Below, one piece after another: positions 7,040-16,110 of a DNA stretch of 64,000 nt (position 1 is its first letter; each line of letters starts with the position of its first letter). A program made the translations under genes and the position numbers. Below the pieces are notes generated by a model. That model saw only the letters and a program-made list of their open reading frames with translations. It was not told the origin of the DNA and ran no database searches. This DNA is from SFWF01 sp045537915. GTDB taxonomy: Bacteria; Bacillota; Clostridia; Oscillospirales; Acutalibacteraceae. The stretch spans positions 1-64,000 of the forward strand of contig JAZSQK010000045.1 of assembly GCA_045537915.1 (NCBI GenBank), in the 5' to 3' direction.

Positions 7040-8533
7040 TTAAAACATACTATTGATTCGGTCAAGTGTTTGACGAACAAGTAATTCACCGCCTTGGTGT
7101 CCTGCACATCCGCTGGAGACATAGGCAGAATAATGTCCGCCCTTTTCGGCTTTTTCGGTCGGCAAGTAACCGTTTGCGCCACAGGCAAGCTGAATAAGGA
7201 AGGTCTGTTTTGCTTTGCTTCTCGCCCTTATTTGATTGCCGTAATTGAGGAAAAGTTCAAACGGGTTTGTGGCTATAGCTACGTCTCCGAATCTTACAAT
7301 GTGAACTTCTATGGGGAAAACGTCTACCGTTTTTTGCAGTTCATATCTTGTTATTATACCTGAATAAACGTGCATAGCTGCATTATCATCAAAGTTGATA
7401 GTTTTTCCTTTGTTATTTTCGACAAACTTATGAATCATCTCTATTGCGTTTTTGTAGTCCGATTTGGTTACTCTTCTGAGAGGCAATACTATTTTCGGCG
7501 TTTGATGAACAAGCTCAGCCTCGTCCTTATAGTCGCTTTTTAACTCCTCGTGTACAGCAATTATCTCGCCGGATATTCTTCTGCCAACCAGCCTTAATCC
7601 TGAAAGGTCAAACATAGAAGGGTCTGCAGTTCTTTCTATAACGACATCTCTTTTAATGTTAGGATCGTCAATATAGCTTTCCGGTTCTACCCAGCGTATC
7701 ATATCTCTCGGGCATTGATCTCCCGCTGCCGAGCAAAGCCCAAGCAAGAAAACATTTTCTCCGTATTCTTTTCTTAAATTTTCTTTAACCTTGCCCCAGT
7801 AGTCGGACGAAATATAGCTTCTATGTTCTACGACCTGTGCGGGACAGGCTATATTTGCCATTACACCCGTGAGTTTTTTGTTTTGGTCGTAGGTAAAAAT
7901 AAGTTCAATTCCGTTGTCGTTGCCGCCCTCAAGCTCGGTGAAGTTTGCGGTATTGGTATCGCCCCACATAATAGCGCTGTTATCGTCATAGCAAACACGA
8001 CGGCACATACCGACAGCAGCTCTTCCAAAAGCGTTTCTGTAATAACCGTGTTCTCTGTTTTTCCACGAGAGCAATACTGCTTCGAAGATTTTATTTGCTA
8101 AAATTTCTACCGCTGTATCGGGGTCCATTCTTTCTTCACTTGAAACGTGCGGTTTATATTCCATATCCTTAGGAACAATGGCTTTGAGATAGTTGACAGA
8201 TGCGTTTGAGCCTGAAAAACCTACAAAAGATTCTCTTTTATAAGAGTAGGATGTATGTGTATGGATTGCAGATATAATTACCTTATCCGGATTAACAGTG
8301 CCATCCTTAGTAAGCTTTTCTTTAACCATATGATTAAGGTTGTCACTTATCGCAACCAAATCGCAGGAACACATTATTACATAATCGTTACCATTATCTA
8401 TAGTAAGTGCGGTAACACTTATAGGGCTTTCCACCTCGTCAGTAATTCTCTCAAAAAACTGACCGTCGAGACCAATTTTAGTTCCCTTTTGAGGCGTAAT
8501 ATCTACTTCTGCCCAACCTATTTTTAATTTCAT
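7040..8533 (-). CDS. Neutral/alkaline non-lysosomal ceramidase-fold protein
   Basis: The 497-residue protein begins with LKIGWAEVDITPQKG, the hallmark opening of the neutral ceramidase N-terminal domain. It continues with ISAIHTHTSYSY, equivalent to the family's zinc-binding HTHS motif, and CSAAGDQCPRD around residue 265. It ends with CGANGYLPTEKAEKGGHY, matching the conserved NG-Y-PT segment. Bacterial proteins of this fold are often found in carbohydrate-degradation clusters, where the substrate is not a sphingolipid and is usually unknown. No signal peptide is visible, so it is probably cytoplasmic. The ATG at 8533 is chosen over an upstream in-frame start because AAGGAG lies 8 nt before it. 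Confidence 0.78.
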   Translation of the reverse strand: MKLKIGWAEVDITPQKGTKIGLDGQFFERITDEVESPISVTALTIDNGNDYVIMCSCDLVAISDNLNHMVKEKLTKDGTVNPDKVIISAIHTHTSYSYKRESFVGFSGSNASVNYLKAIVPKDMEYKPHVSSEERMDPDTAVEILANKIFEAVLLSWKNREHGYYRNAFGRAAVGMCRRVCYDDNSAIMWGDTNTANFTELEGGNDNGIELIFTYDQNKKLTGVMANIACPAQVVEHRSYISSDYWGKVKENLRKEYGENVFLLGLCSAAGDQCPRDMIRWVEPESYIDDPNIKRDVVIERTADPSMFDLSGLRLVGRRISGEIIAVHEELKSDYKDEAELVHQTPKIVLPLRRVTKSDYKNAIEMIHKFVENNKGKTINFDDNAAMHVYSGIITRYELQKTVDVFPIEVHIVRFGDVAIATNPFELFLNYGNQIRARSKAKQTFLIQLACGANGYLPTEKAEKGGHYSAYVSSGCAGHQGGELLVRQTLDRINSMF

Positions 8534-8588
8534 TATGTTTTTCTCCTTATAAGATGCGATCAACCAAGTGTTTTTATTGTTGAAGGAG

Positions 8589-10040
8589 TTAACCTTGGTC
8601 TGGGTTTTCGGCTAACTTCTCGGCCAATTTTATTCTTAAAGATTCAGGGCCTTTAACCGGCGGGGCGTCAGGATCTTTCAGGTCCCAGAAAAGCAGCTTA
8701 CCTTGATCCAGTTTAGCAACTCCGCCCGGATGCGCCAGGATACATTCTTCAAAACCTACCTTTTTCAGTTCGATTTCTCCCGAACCCACAACCTCTATAT
8801 TTTCCACATCGTCTGTACCGATAAGAATAATGGGCTTGTTAGAATATCCCTCAAAGGTGCAATTCTCAAAGAGAATCTTTTCCACGTTTCCTACTGCAAG
8901 TAAAGGAACCTGATCCATTCCTTCTCTACAGGAGAAGGTTACATTCTTAAAGCGGCAAATGACCTTATCATCGGCGTCGCCCCAAAGCATACCTGTGAAG
9001 TACAGGTCGCCCATATAGCAATTTTCAAAGGTAATTTCCTTCAGCGCTCTCTGTCTGCACCAGCGGTTGAGTCCCGTGAATTCAAGGCGCATAACCTCTC
9101 TTACCTGCTCGAAACGGCAATTTCTGATGACAATATTTTCAGGAGACTTTCTCAAGTCGGTTCTAAAATCGCAGTAATAGGCAAAGGCCGCACGGCACTC
9201 GTGTCGTGCATTTGGATTTGACTGGATTCCCATCATCTTTTCTTCTGAAGAAAGCTGACCACGGGGGGCAAAATTGCGCTCGGCAGACAGGCAGTTTTCC
9301 ACCAAGAAATTGTTTCCCCCAATGCGAAGTGGCATACAAGAAGAATTCAGTTTGCAGTTTCGAATTATGACATTGTGGTTGTCAAAGCCTGCTACAGCAT
9401 CGTCAGGAGTATTGACGTCACAACCCTCGATTAGAACCTCATCACAGGTGCGGAGATCAATACCGTCTTCGCCGCCGTGAATGGCTATATTTCGAATGGT
9501 AATATTCTGACTTTGGAAAAGAGCGTGGCACCAATTGCCGCTGTTCAAGAAGGTGTAACCCTCAAAACGCATATTCTTGCATCTCCAGATGCCGATGCCG
9601 TGAGCGCCACGGTAATTGTGTTCTCCTTGTGCATCGAATGCGTTGGAACCGTCAATATAAGAGCCCTTCTCTCCCACAATGGCAAAATCGTGAGCATCAA
9701 AGGCTCGGATCAGAGCGTTGCACCAGCGGCTGGTGGAAATGGCGCTGCGGCTGGTTTTCGGGGTATCCCCCTCCTTTTCCAAGACGACAGGCTCAAGGGT
9801 ATCATTTCGATAACCAAAATAATCCTCAGCCTTGCGGCTTCCCTTGAGAATGGCGCCGCTTTCAAGATAAAGCTCAACGCCTGTGCGGATGCGGAGACCG
9901 CCTGTCAGATAAACGCCACAGGGGATTACAACTCTGCCACCTCCCGCCAGAAAGCAGTCGTCAATAGCCTTCTGAATGTTATCGGTCTGCAACAGGTCAG
10001 AAGTCCTGGCGCCGTAATCACGAATGTTGAAAGTTTTCAT
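8589..10040 (-). CDS. Glycoside hydrolase family 28-like beta-helix protein
   Basis: The 483-residue protein starts with TFNIRDYGARTSDLLQTDNI, the typical opening of GH28 polygalacturonases and related right-handed parallel beta-helix enzymes. It continues with GGGRVVIPCGVYLTGGLR and many NITIRNI/NVIIRNC beta-helix coils. The central HGGEDGIDLRTCDEV and NTPDDAVAGFDNHNV are where GH28 enzymes have their NTD/DD catalytic aspartates, but the canonical G-H-G-x-S-I-G-S is not obvious, so activity may differ from polygalacturonase. There is no signal peptide, which suggests action on imported oligosaccharides. The start at 10040 fits GGGAG 11 nt upstream. The LacI gene lies just upstream and UxaC is further up, consistent with pectin or rhamnogalacturonan use. 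Confidence 0.72.
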   Translation of the reverse strand: MKTFNIRDYGARTSDLLQTDNIQKAIDDCFLAGGGRVVIPCGVYLTGGLRIRTGVELYLESGAILKGSRKAEDYFGYRNDTLEPVVLEKEGDTPKTSRSAISTSRWCNALIRAFDAHDFAIVGEKGSYIDGSNAFDAQGEHNYRGAHGIGIWRCKNMRFEGYTFLNSGNWCHALFQSQNITIRNIAIHGGEDGIDLRTCDEVLIEGCDVNTPDDAVAGFDNHNVIIRNCKLNSSCMPLRIGGNNFLVENCLSAERNFAPRGQLSSEEKMMGIQSNPNARHECRAAFAYYCDFRTDLRKSPENIVIRNCRFEQVREVMRLEFTGLNRWCRQRALKEITFENCYMGDLYFTGMLWGDADDKVICRFKNVTFSCREGMDQVPLLAVGNVEKILFENCTFEGYSNKPIILIGTDDVENIEVVGSGEIELKKVGFEECILAHPGGVAKLDQGKLLFWDLKDPDAPPVKGPESLRIKLAEKLAENPDQG

Positions 10041-10079
10041 ATTCAGCATACTCCCTTCGGGTTTTGTGAAATAGCAGTG

Positions 10080-10096
10080 TTATGTAATGCACATAA
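10080..10096. promoter_or_regulatory. Imperfect dyad upstream of the GH28-like gene
   Basis: TTATGT and ACATAA (6-bp arms, 5-nt spacer) form a dyad between the LacI gene and the GH28-like gene. On the minus strand it contains ATTACATAAC, which also occurs 9 nt before the RBS of the isomerase-like gene (6988-6998). It may be a shared regulator site or a shared promoter element. Confidence 0.4.
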
Positions 10097-10150
10097 GATT
10101 TTCTTAATTTTAGAGCGCAGACGCTACTGCGCCGTGTAATAAGCAAACGA

Positions 10151-11128
10151 TTATAAAACCGAAGTACCGATCTGGAATGACTTACGAAATTTTAATTGTG
10201 CTTGAACTACCTGCAAATGAGGAGCCTCTTGCCCATTTATCATTTGAAGGATAAATTTTGCCGCCATTTGACACCGCTGCTCTGTTTGACTCGTAATAGA
10301 AGCCAGAGGCGGAAACAGATAAGGCGCTTGTGGAATGTCGTCCATACCCATAACAGCAATATCCTCAGGAACACGTAAGCCGTGATCGTTGATGCATCGG
10401 ATCGCACCGATGGCCATATTGTCGTAAGCGCAGATTATCGCACGGGGCGGCGAGTCTGTTTTTAATATCCGCTCCATCGCTTCATATCCACCCGGCTCAA
10501 AACGCTGCTGAACAGTTTGGATATGCTCTTCACTCCAAGAAAGGTCTCTTTCGGACAAAATCTTTTTAAAGCAGCAAAGCTTTGCTGCCGTGAGAGATTC
10601 CCCAATAAAACCGATAGAAGAAACCCCGTTTGAAATCAAATAATCGATACCTTGTGTTAGCGCTGCTGAAAAATCACAAATGATGGATACGCCAAGCTTC
10701 CCTGAAATGCTTTGTCCCAGGGAAAGAACAGGGATCTCGTGAAAATCATACTGCGTGATTCTGGGATGAATCAGGATGACTGCATCTACATCCGCATGTT
10801 TACAGTAATAGTCTAAAAGTTCCTTCTCTTTGTCGGCGGAAAAATTACTTTCTGCAACACAAATATCACACCCTTCACTTTCCAGGTGTCGACGCAAACT
10901 TGACAGATAGGTCGTGTAATGAATACTGCTGAATTCCGGACAAATAATAGCAATGACATATCTGGAATATTTCGCATTAAAGAATTTTTTGAAGCAACCA
11001 TAGCGTTTTGCCACATCGAAAACCAGTTGTCTGGTTTGTTCGCTTACCTCTGCGCTTCCGGAGAAAGCCTTGGATGCGGTGGAAACAGAAACATGAGCCT
11101 CTTTTGCGATCTTGGAGAGGGTAATCAT
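10151..11128 (-). CDS. LacI-family transcriptional regulator
   Basis: This is a 325-residue repressor with an N-terminal LacI helix-turn-helix (TLSKIAKEAHVSVSTASKAF, residues 3-22), a hinge region and a periplasmic-binding-protein-like effector domain (VIAIICPEF, CAYDNMAIGAI, VPEDIAVMGMDDIPQAPY). It is about 10 residues shorter than many family members, but all domains seem present. RBS GAGGTGATGTAA lies before the ATG at 11128. The position directly upstream of the GH28-like, ceramidase-fold and isomerase-like genes, all on the same strand, suggests that it controls that block in response to a pectin-derived sugar (inference). Confidence 0.92.
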   Translation of the reverse strand: MITLSKIAKEAHVSVSTASKAFSGSAEVSEQTRQLVFDVAKRYGCFKKFFNAKYSRYVIAIICPEFSSIHYTTYLSSLRRHLESEGCDICVAESNFSADKEKELLDYYCKHADVDAVILIHPRITQYDFHEIPVLSLGQSISGKLGVSIICDFSAALTQGIDYLISNGVSSIGFIGESLTAAKLCCFKKILSERDLSWSEEHIQTVQQRFEPGGYEAMERILKTDSPPRAIICAYDNMAIGAIRCINDHGLRVPEDIAVMGMDDIPQAPYLFPPLASITSQTEQRCQMAAKFILQMINGQEAPHLQVVQAQLKFRKSFQIGTSVL

Positions 11129-11225
11129 TTACATCACCTCTATTGTTAATTATATAATTCCACATATTAAGATACAAGGGCGTTGATATCGAAAATTTTT
11201 CGAAACAGGGTTGTGACGAGCAACC

Positions 11226-11240
11226 GTTTCCCCTTTCCCT
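11226..11240 (-). repeat. Purine repeat copy 3, short
   Basis: A 15-nt piece (TTTCCCCTTTCCCT on plus) lies directly downstream of the uxaC terminator. This block and the terminator next to it are almost the same as 5562-5609, indicating a common origin. Confidence 0.75.
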
Positions 11241-11241
11241 A

Positions 11242-11271
11242 AAAAAACAACCTCTTTCGAGGTTGTTTTTT
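11242..11271 (-). terminator. uxaC terminator
   Basis: Arms AAAAAACAACCTC (11242-11254) and its complement (11259-11271) have a TTTC loop and end in T on the minus strand, directly after the uxaC stop. It is the same hairpin as at 5578-5609. Confidence 0.9.
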
Positions 11272-11272
11272 A

Positions 11273-12709
11273 TCACATATCAAAATATCTCTCGGCGTTT
11301 TTGTAGCAGATGCCCTCGATGATACTGCGAAGGGCCTTCTCGTCGTTGGGGTACTCTCCGTTTTCTACCCAACCTCCGACAAGGTTGCAGAGAATCCGCC
11401 TGAAATAATCGTGGCGGGTGTAGGAGAGGAAGGAGCGGGAGTCGGTAAGCATGCCGACAAAGTTGCCGAGCAAACCGAGGTTTGCAAGAGCCTTCATCTG
11501 CCCCTCCATTCCCGATTTTGTATCATTGAACCACCAGGCAGAGCCCATCTGAATTTTGCCCGGAATCTCGTCGGTCTGGAAGCAGCCGAGTATGGTTCCT
11601 ATCTGCTCGTTATCGGCAGGGTTAAGGGAATAAAGAATGGTCTTGGGACATTGGTCGGTGTCGTTCAGAGATGACAGAAGCTGTGCAATATTTGCGCCGC
11701 AGGTGTTCTGGGCAATCATATCATAGCCCGTGTCGGCTCCCTGTGTGGTAAAACGCTTATTATTTGCATTACGGTAACAGGAGTAATGAAGCTGCATTAC
11801 GATACCGAGGCGGTGATACTCTCGGCCGAGATGGAGGAGAACGGCGGTCTGGTATTTTTCTGCCTCCTCTACGGTACAGCTGCCGCCCTTCATTACCTTT
11901 TTGAAGATTTTATTTATCTCTTTTTCATCGGCCACCCTGAACATAATATAGTCAAGACCGTGGTCGGAGGCTCGGCAACCCATTTCTTTAAAGAACTCAA
12001 GTCTTTGTGTTAAAGCATCGCAGACCTCTTCGACACTGCCGAGAGTCTTTTTGCCAACCGATGCGGCGAGTTTTTTAATATAATCGGCAAAGCCCTCTTT
12101 ATTTATATTTATCGCCTTGTCGGGACGGAAGGAGGGATAGACCCTGCAAAAATCAAAGGTTTCGTCCTCGGCCAACTTCTTGTGCCATTCGAGCGAATCG
12201 ACAGGGTCGTCGGTGGTGCCTATCATAGCAACCTTTGATTGCTTTATAAGACCACGAACGGTAAGCTTTTCATCCTCACGCAGTTTTTTACTGCAACGCT
12301 CGTAAATCTCGTCGGAATTTTCGGGACTTAAATATCCCTCTTCGCCAAAGAAGCGGCGCAGTTCAAGGTTGGTCCAGTGGTACATAGGATTGCCGATAGC
12401 TTTTTCGAGCGCCTCGGCAAACTTTTTTATACGCTCCTTACCCGATTTATCCCCTGTGATATAATCCTCGCTGACACCGTTTGAGCGCATAACACGCCAC
12501 TTATAATGGTCGCCGAAATAACTGCCGTCGGACTGTCTGCCCCCGAGCCATACCTGGTCGAGAGAGTCAAAACGGCGGTTTTCGTATATCTCCTGCGGAC
12601 TTATATGACAATGGTAATCTATGAGCGGAAGCTCCTTTGCGATATCGTGATACAAATGCTTTGCAGTCTCACTATGCAAAAGAAAATCCTTATCCATAAA
12701 TGCTTTCAT
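11273..12709 (-). CDS. uxaC: Uronate isomerase (glucuronate/galacturonate isomerase)
   Basis: The 478-residue protein is close to the usual UxaC length of about 470. UxaC converts D-glucuronate to D-fructuronate and D-galacturonate to D-tagaturonate, the first cytoplasmic step of hexuronate breakdown. Marks are LPLIDYHCHISPQEI near residue 30 (metal-binding HxH), GTTDDPVDSLEWH, the VMQLHYSCYRNAN region containing a further His, and MLTDSRSFLSYTRHDYFRR near the C-terminus. RBS GGAGG lies 7 nt before the ATG. It is separated from the LacI gene by its own terminator, so it may have its own promoter around 12710-12760. The other hexuronate genes (uxaA, uxaB, kdgK) are not in the window. Confidence 0.95.
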   Translation of the reverse strand: MKAFMDKDFLLHSETAKHLYHDIAKELPLIDYHCHISPQEIYENRRFDSLDQVWLGGRQSDGSYFGDHYKWRVMRSNGVSEDYITGDKSGKERIKKFAEALEKAIGNPMYHWTNLELRRFFGEEGYLSPENSDEIYERCSKKLREDEKLTVRGLIKQSKVAMIGTTDDPVDSLEWHKKLAEDETFDFCRVYPSFRPDKAININKEGFADYIKKLAASVGKKTLGSVEEVCDALTQRLEFFKEMGCRASDHGLDYIMFRVADEKEINKIFKKVMKGGSCTVEEAEKYQTAVLLHLGREYHRLGIVMQLHYSCYRNANNKRFTTQGADTGYDMIAQNTCGANIAQLLSSLNDTDQCPKTILYSLNPADNEQIGTILGCFQTDEIPGKIQMGSAWWFNDTKSGMEGQMKALANLGLLGNFVGMLTDSRSFLSYTRHDYFRRILCNLVGGWVENGEYPNDEKALRSIIEGICYKNAERYFDM

Positions 12710-12759
12710 AAGATTTCCTCCAAAAAAGAGTTTACATATATTTATTATACATAAAAAAA

Positions 12760-12791
12760 CAGAAAACTCAAGATTTCACTTGAGTTTTCTG
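12760..12791 (-). terminator. Terminator of the hydrolase gene
   Basis: A perfect 13-bp stem (CAGAAAACTCAAG and its complement) with loop ATTTCA is followed by a T run on the minus strand, just after the stop at 12798. Confidence 0.88.
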
Positions 12792-12797
12792 CATAAA

Positions 12798-13526
12798 TCA
12801 GGCGTGTTCGGCAATCCAGTCTATAATTTCGGCATTGTTGTCGATTTTTCCGTGGGGGTGGTGTCCTCGAAGACCTACGGGCAGGGCCTTTAAAAGACCT
12901 GTATCCTTATAGGCTTCAATGAGAAGTCTGCCGTTTTCATTAAAGTTTACCGAGCAGTCCTCTGTACCCCAAGAGAGAAGAACGGGGATTTTATTTTCAA
13001 CAAGTATATCGGCCTTATTGATGGGGTGTATGTCCATATTGTGAAGCTGATAACGCTTAACTCCCGGGTATGCGTTTACAAACTCCTTTTCCCAGACCCC
13101 CTCACACTCTGCGTTGCCGAATTTACCGGGGTAGCTGTGGAGATTAAGGACGGGAGCGTCAAGCCAGATACAAGAAACAAGCTCGGGGTAAAATCCTGCA
13201 AAGCGGACAGCGTGGGCACCGCCCAGACTCATTCCGACGAGGGCGCATTTTTCACTCAGACCGTACTCTTTTGCAAGGAATTTTATGTATCTTGCCTTTC
13301 TGTGACAGTCCTCATCCACGCCGAAGCGGTTAAGAGTCTGGATACAGGCAACATGATAACCTCTTTTTGCAAGATTGATTTCAACATCGGGGAAGGAGCC
13401 CCAGTAGAGAGTTTTAAAAACAATTTTTCCTAATGGCTTTACGTTTTTATCCGGGAAAACAAGCAGAGCAACCTTTTCCTCAAACTCAAACCTTTCACAT
13501 TCAAGACCAAACCACTGCTGACGCAT
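12798..13526 (-). CDS. Alpha/beta hydrolase
   Basis: The protein is about 242 residues with an alpha/beta hydrolase core. The nucleophile elbow is GMSLGG, a G-x-S-x-G motif preceded by CALV. A likely catalytic Asp lies in the WGTEDCSVNFNENG segment, and a C-terminal His in LRGHHPHGK completes the triad. No signal peptide is seen, so a cytoplasmic esterase or peptidase-like enzyme is expected. It resembles the prolyl-oligopeptidase-like hydrolases found near sugar clusters, for example deacetylation of imported glycans, but the substrate is unknown. The start at 13526 (MRQQWFG) is preferred because AAGGA lies before it; an in-frame ATG at 13547 would overlap that RBS. Confidence 0.78.
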   Translation of the reverse strand: MRQQWFGLECERFEFEEKVALLVFPDKNVKPLGKIVFKTLYWGSFPDVEINLAKRGYHVACIQTLNRFGVDEDCHRKARYIKFLAKEYGLSEKCALVGMSLGGAHAVRFAGFYPELVSCIWLDAPVLNLHSYPGKFGNAECEGVWEKEFVNAYPGVKRYQLHNMDIHPINKADILVENKIPVLLSWGTEDCSVNFNENGRLLIEAYKDTGLLKALPVGLRGHHPHGKIDNNAEIIDWIAEHA

Positions 13527-13643
13527 AAAGAACACATCCTTAAACAATATTTTTTAAGATTATACTACCGCTGTTGAGGAAGGTCAAGTAAATTTTAAAG
13601 AGAAGGGATAGAATTTATCGTTTGGGGAGGAAAAAACAAAAAA

Positions 13644-13670
13644 TCACACAAGGAGCTTTTCCTTGTGTGA
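13644..13670 (-). terminator. Terminator of the DUF3892 gene
   Basis: A perfect 11-bp stem (TCACACAAGGA and its complement) with a 5-nt loop is followed on the minus strand by a run of T. Confidence 0.85.
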
Positions 13671-13681
13671 AGAAACAAAAA

Positions 13682-13969
13682 TTATACCTTTTGAGAATAT
13701 GAGGGGAGGCTTGAGAGGTTGTTGTCCTCACTCCCGTCGGGAATAGATTTAAGATACTCGGTATCTCCTCTATGGGCAATTCCAACCCCCGAAATTCCGC
13801 CGAGCTTTGCCATCTTAACCGCTTCGGGTTTGTTAACAAAGGTATCGTCAGACAGTTTATAGCCTGTAACCTTGCCGCCCTCCTTAACAAGACCGACTAT
13901 CCGTTTAGCGTCGGCGTTTGGCTCGGGTATAGAGTCAAGCGTATTTTTTACGGGATTTTGAGAATCCAT
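13682..13969 (-). CDS. DUF3892 family protein
   Basis: This is a small 95-residue acidic protein of unknown function. The central segment (KRIVGLVKEGGKVTGYKLSD, then NKPEAVKMAKLGGISGVGIA and GDTEYLKSIPDG) fits DUF3892, a domain widespread in Firmicutes. The start at 13969 is set by AAGGAG 8 nt upstream; the in-frame ATG 24 nt earlier has no RBS. It is monocistronic with its own terminator. No function is inferred. Confidence 0.75.
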   Translation of the reverse strand: MDSQNPVKNTLDSIPEPNADAKRIVGLVKEGGKVTGYKLSDDTFVNKPEAVKMAKLGGISGVGIAHRGDTEYLKSIPDGSEDNNLSSLPSYSQKV

Positions 13970-14026
13970 AATATCACTCCTTTTTATTTTCATTATTTAC
14001 AAATAAAAAGGCAATATACAAGAAAA

Positions 14027-14052
14027 AGCGACCTTCATTTTCGAAGGTCGCT
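14027..14052 (-). terminator. Terminator of the TRAP transporter operon
   Basis: A perfect 10-bp stem (AGCGACCTTC and its complement) with a 6-nt loop is followed by TTTTTCTT on the minus strand, downstream of the stop at 14067. Confidence 0.88.
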
Positions 14053-14066
14053 AAAAAATAAATATG

Positions 14067-16019
14067 CTAAACCGAAGCTATGACTGGCTTCTTTTTTATT
14101 ATAAGCTGAATTATAAGCACAACTCCAACCAGAGCCATGCCTACAGCATCGGTCACTAGACCGGGGTAGATAAGCAGTAAACCGCCTATTGCGCTTAAAA
14201 TGCGCTCGGCCCAGTTCATATTGTGAAGGAAAAAGCCGCCGAGCGCTGCCGACACCGCAAACATTCCGACACAGGAGGTTATGCAAATCAGAACGACCTC
14301 CCAGACGGTAGTGTCTATAAAGAGCATTGCGGGGTTAAGGGCGAAAACATAGGGAACTATAAAGGCGCCGATAGCAAGTTTGGTAGCCGTAAAGGCGGTT
14401 TTCATCGGGTTTGCCTGAGCGATAGCCGCACCGGCATATGCCGCAAGAGCAACCGGCGGAGTAAGGTCGGCAACAATACCGAAATAGAAAACAAAGAAGT
14501 GGGCCGCAAGGTCTGGAACACCCATTTTTATAAGAATAGGCGCACAGGTGGCTGCCATAATACAGTAGTTTGCGGTTGTGGGAACACCCATACCCAGAAC
14601 TATACAGGTTAGCATAGTAAGGAAAAGGGCGATTATAACCTTATTTCCCGCCAGAGCCAGAATTCCGTTGATAAGCATATTTGCAAGGCCTGTCATAGTA
14701 ATGGTACCTGCAATGATACCTGCAACACCACAGGCTACCGCTACGGTTATCATACCCTGTCCGCCCGCAGCCAGAGCCTCCCAGATGCGCTTCGGTGTAG
14801 TGCGGTTCTCCTTGTTGAAGATGCCGACAAGGATTGCGGCTACAATTGCAACAGCGGCGGCGTAGGCTATTGAGCGTGAGCCCGAACCGACAAGAGCAAT
14901 GAGCAGAATGAGGGGAAGAAGCAGATAGGACTGCTTTAAAAGGGGAATAAATCTTGGCAGCTCGTCCTTAGAAATACCTTTGAGCCCCTGCTTTTTAGCC
15001 TCAAGATGAACCGAAATAAATACACCTAGGAAATAAAGACAGGCGGGTAAAATTGCCCTGACAACAATGTTGCTGTAGGGAACGCCGATGTTTTCTGCCA
15101 TAAGGAAGGCGGCGGCGCCCATAATAGGGGGCATTATCTGTCCGCCGGTAGAGGCCGAGGCTTCTGCAGCGGCGGCAAACTCAGGCTTATAGCCGGTTCT
15201 TTTCATAAGCGGAATGGTAACCGAGCCCGAGCCTACAGTGTTAGCAACCGATGAGCCCGAAACCATACCCTCAAGGGCACTTGCGACAACCGCAACCTTT
15301 GCAGGACCGCCCGAAAAACCGCCCACGACAGAGTTTGCTATCTTTATAAAGAAGTCGGCGATGCCCGTCCTCTCGAGAAAGGCGCCGAAAATAATAAACA
15401 TAGCAATATACTTGGAACAGGTATTTATCGGAACCGATAAAATGCCCGAGGTGGTGGTGTAGAAGAGTTTACCTACAAGACCTTCTATTCGGCGCATGAT
15501 ATCGGGATTGGAAAGTCCCCAACCGATTGCGTAAACAATAAACACTGCCGCAACAATGATTATCGGAATACCTACACAGCGGCGGCAAAGCTCCAGAAGA
15601 CAAAGAATGCCGATAACACCGATGATAATCTGATACAGCTCGAACTTGTTACCCTGCTGAATGATGGTCATTGCATCAAAGGTATAGTAGAAGAAGGAGC
15701 CCGAGCCCAATACCATTAAAACAACATCGTACCAGGGCATATAATTTGTTTTCTGGTTGCCCTTTTTGGCGGGGTAAACCAGATAACCTATAAATACTAT
15801 ACAGCCTACAAAGCTTGAAAGCCTGATGGCGTCAAGCCAGGTCGCAAAAAAGGTTACATATATGCAAAACAGGGAGAAGGCGGCTAAAATACAGTTAATA
15901 ATTATTTTTGGTCTGCCTTCCCAGATACGAGTGTTGGATTCTCGGTCGAATTTTTTCATTACGGCATCCAAATCCATTGGCTCTTCGGATTTAGGTGTCT
16001 TCTTTTTTGAAAAAAGCAA
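14067..16019 (-). CDS. TAXI-type TRAP transporter fused permease (DctQM-like)
   Basis: This 650-residue integral membrane protein fuses the small (4TM, DctQ-like) and large (about 12TM, DctM-like) TRAP subunits, as is normal for TAXI-associated systems. Family motifs are GAFLERTGIADFFIKIAN, GGFSGGPAKVAVVASALEGM, ASTGGQIMPPIMGAAAFLMA and LGMGVPTTANYCIMAA, which line the sodium/substrate path. The translation start appears to be TTG at 16019 with AAAGGTGG about 9 nt upstream. The binding-protein gene lies 91 nt upstream, with a hairpin between them. It imports an unknown organic acid (C4-dicarboxylate, glutamate or sugar-acid like) using the sodium gradient. Confidence 0.92.
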   Translation of the reverse strand: MLFSKKKTPKSEEPMDLDAVMKKFDRESNTRIWEGRPKIIINCILAAFSLFCIYVTFFATWLDAIRLSSFVGCIVFIGYLVYPAKKGNQKTNYMPWYDVVLMVLGSGSFFYYTFDAMTIIQQGNKFELYQIIIGVIGILCLLELCRRCVGIPIIIVAAVFIVYAIGWGLSNPDIMRRIEGLVGKLFYTTTSGILSVPINTCSKYIAMFIIFGAFLERTGIADFFIKIANSVVGGFSGGPAKVAVVASALEGMVSGSSVANTVGSGSVTIPLMKRTGYKPEFAAAAEASASTGGQIMPPIMGAAAFLMAENIGVPYSNIVVRAILPACLYFLGVFISVHLEAKKQGLKGISKDELPRFIPLLKQSYLLLPLILLIALVGSGSRSIAYAAAVAIVAAILVGIFNKENRTTPKRIWEALAAGGQGMITVAVACGVAGIIAGTITMTGLANMLINGILALAGNKVIIALFLTMLTCIVLGMGVPTTANYCIMAATCAPILIKMGVPDLAAHFFVFYFGIVADLTPPVALAAYAGAAIAQANPMKTAFTATKLAIGAFIVPYVFALNPAMLFIDTTVWEVVLICITSCVGMFAVSAALGGFFLHNMNWAERILSAIGGLLLIYPGLVTDAVGMALVGVVLIIQLIIKKKPVIASV

Positions 16020-16052
16020 CGGGATTTTCCACCTTTCGATAAAAGTATTAAA

Positions 16053-16081
16053 ATAGCTGCGACAGTTTTTGCCGCAGCTAT
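16053..16081 (-). promoter_or_regulatory. Intercistronic hairpin between TRAP binding protein and permease
   Basis: ATAGCTGCG and CGCAGCTAT form a 9-bp stem with an 11-nt loop, followed on the minus strand by a T-rich stretch. Placed after the solute-binding gene, it probably terminates part of transcription or protects the upstream mRNA. That would give more binding protein than permease, as is usual in such operons. Confidence 0.65.
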
Positions 16082-16110
16082 CAAACTGTTAGAAAAAAAT
16101 TTTAGCAGAA

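Noticed and set aside
9477..10139. 220-codon plus-strand frame opposite the GH28-like gene
   Set aside because: The minus-strand frame has clear beta-helix enzyme features; the plus frame has no recognisable domain and is a shadow.
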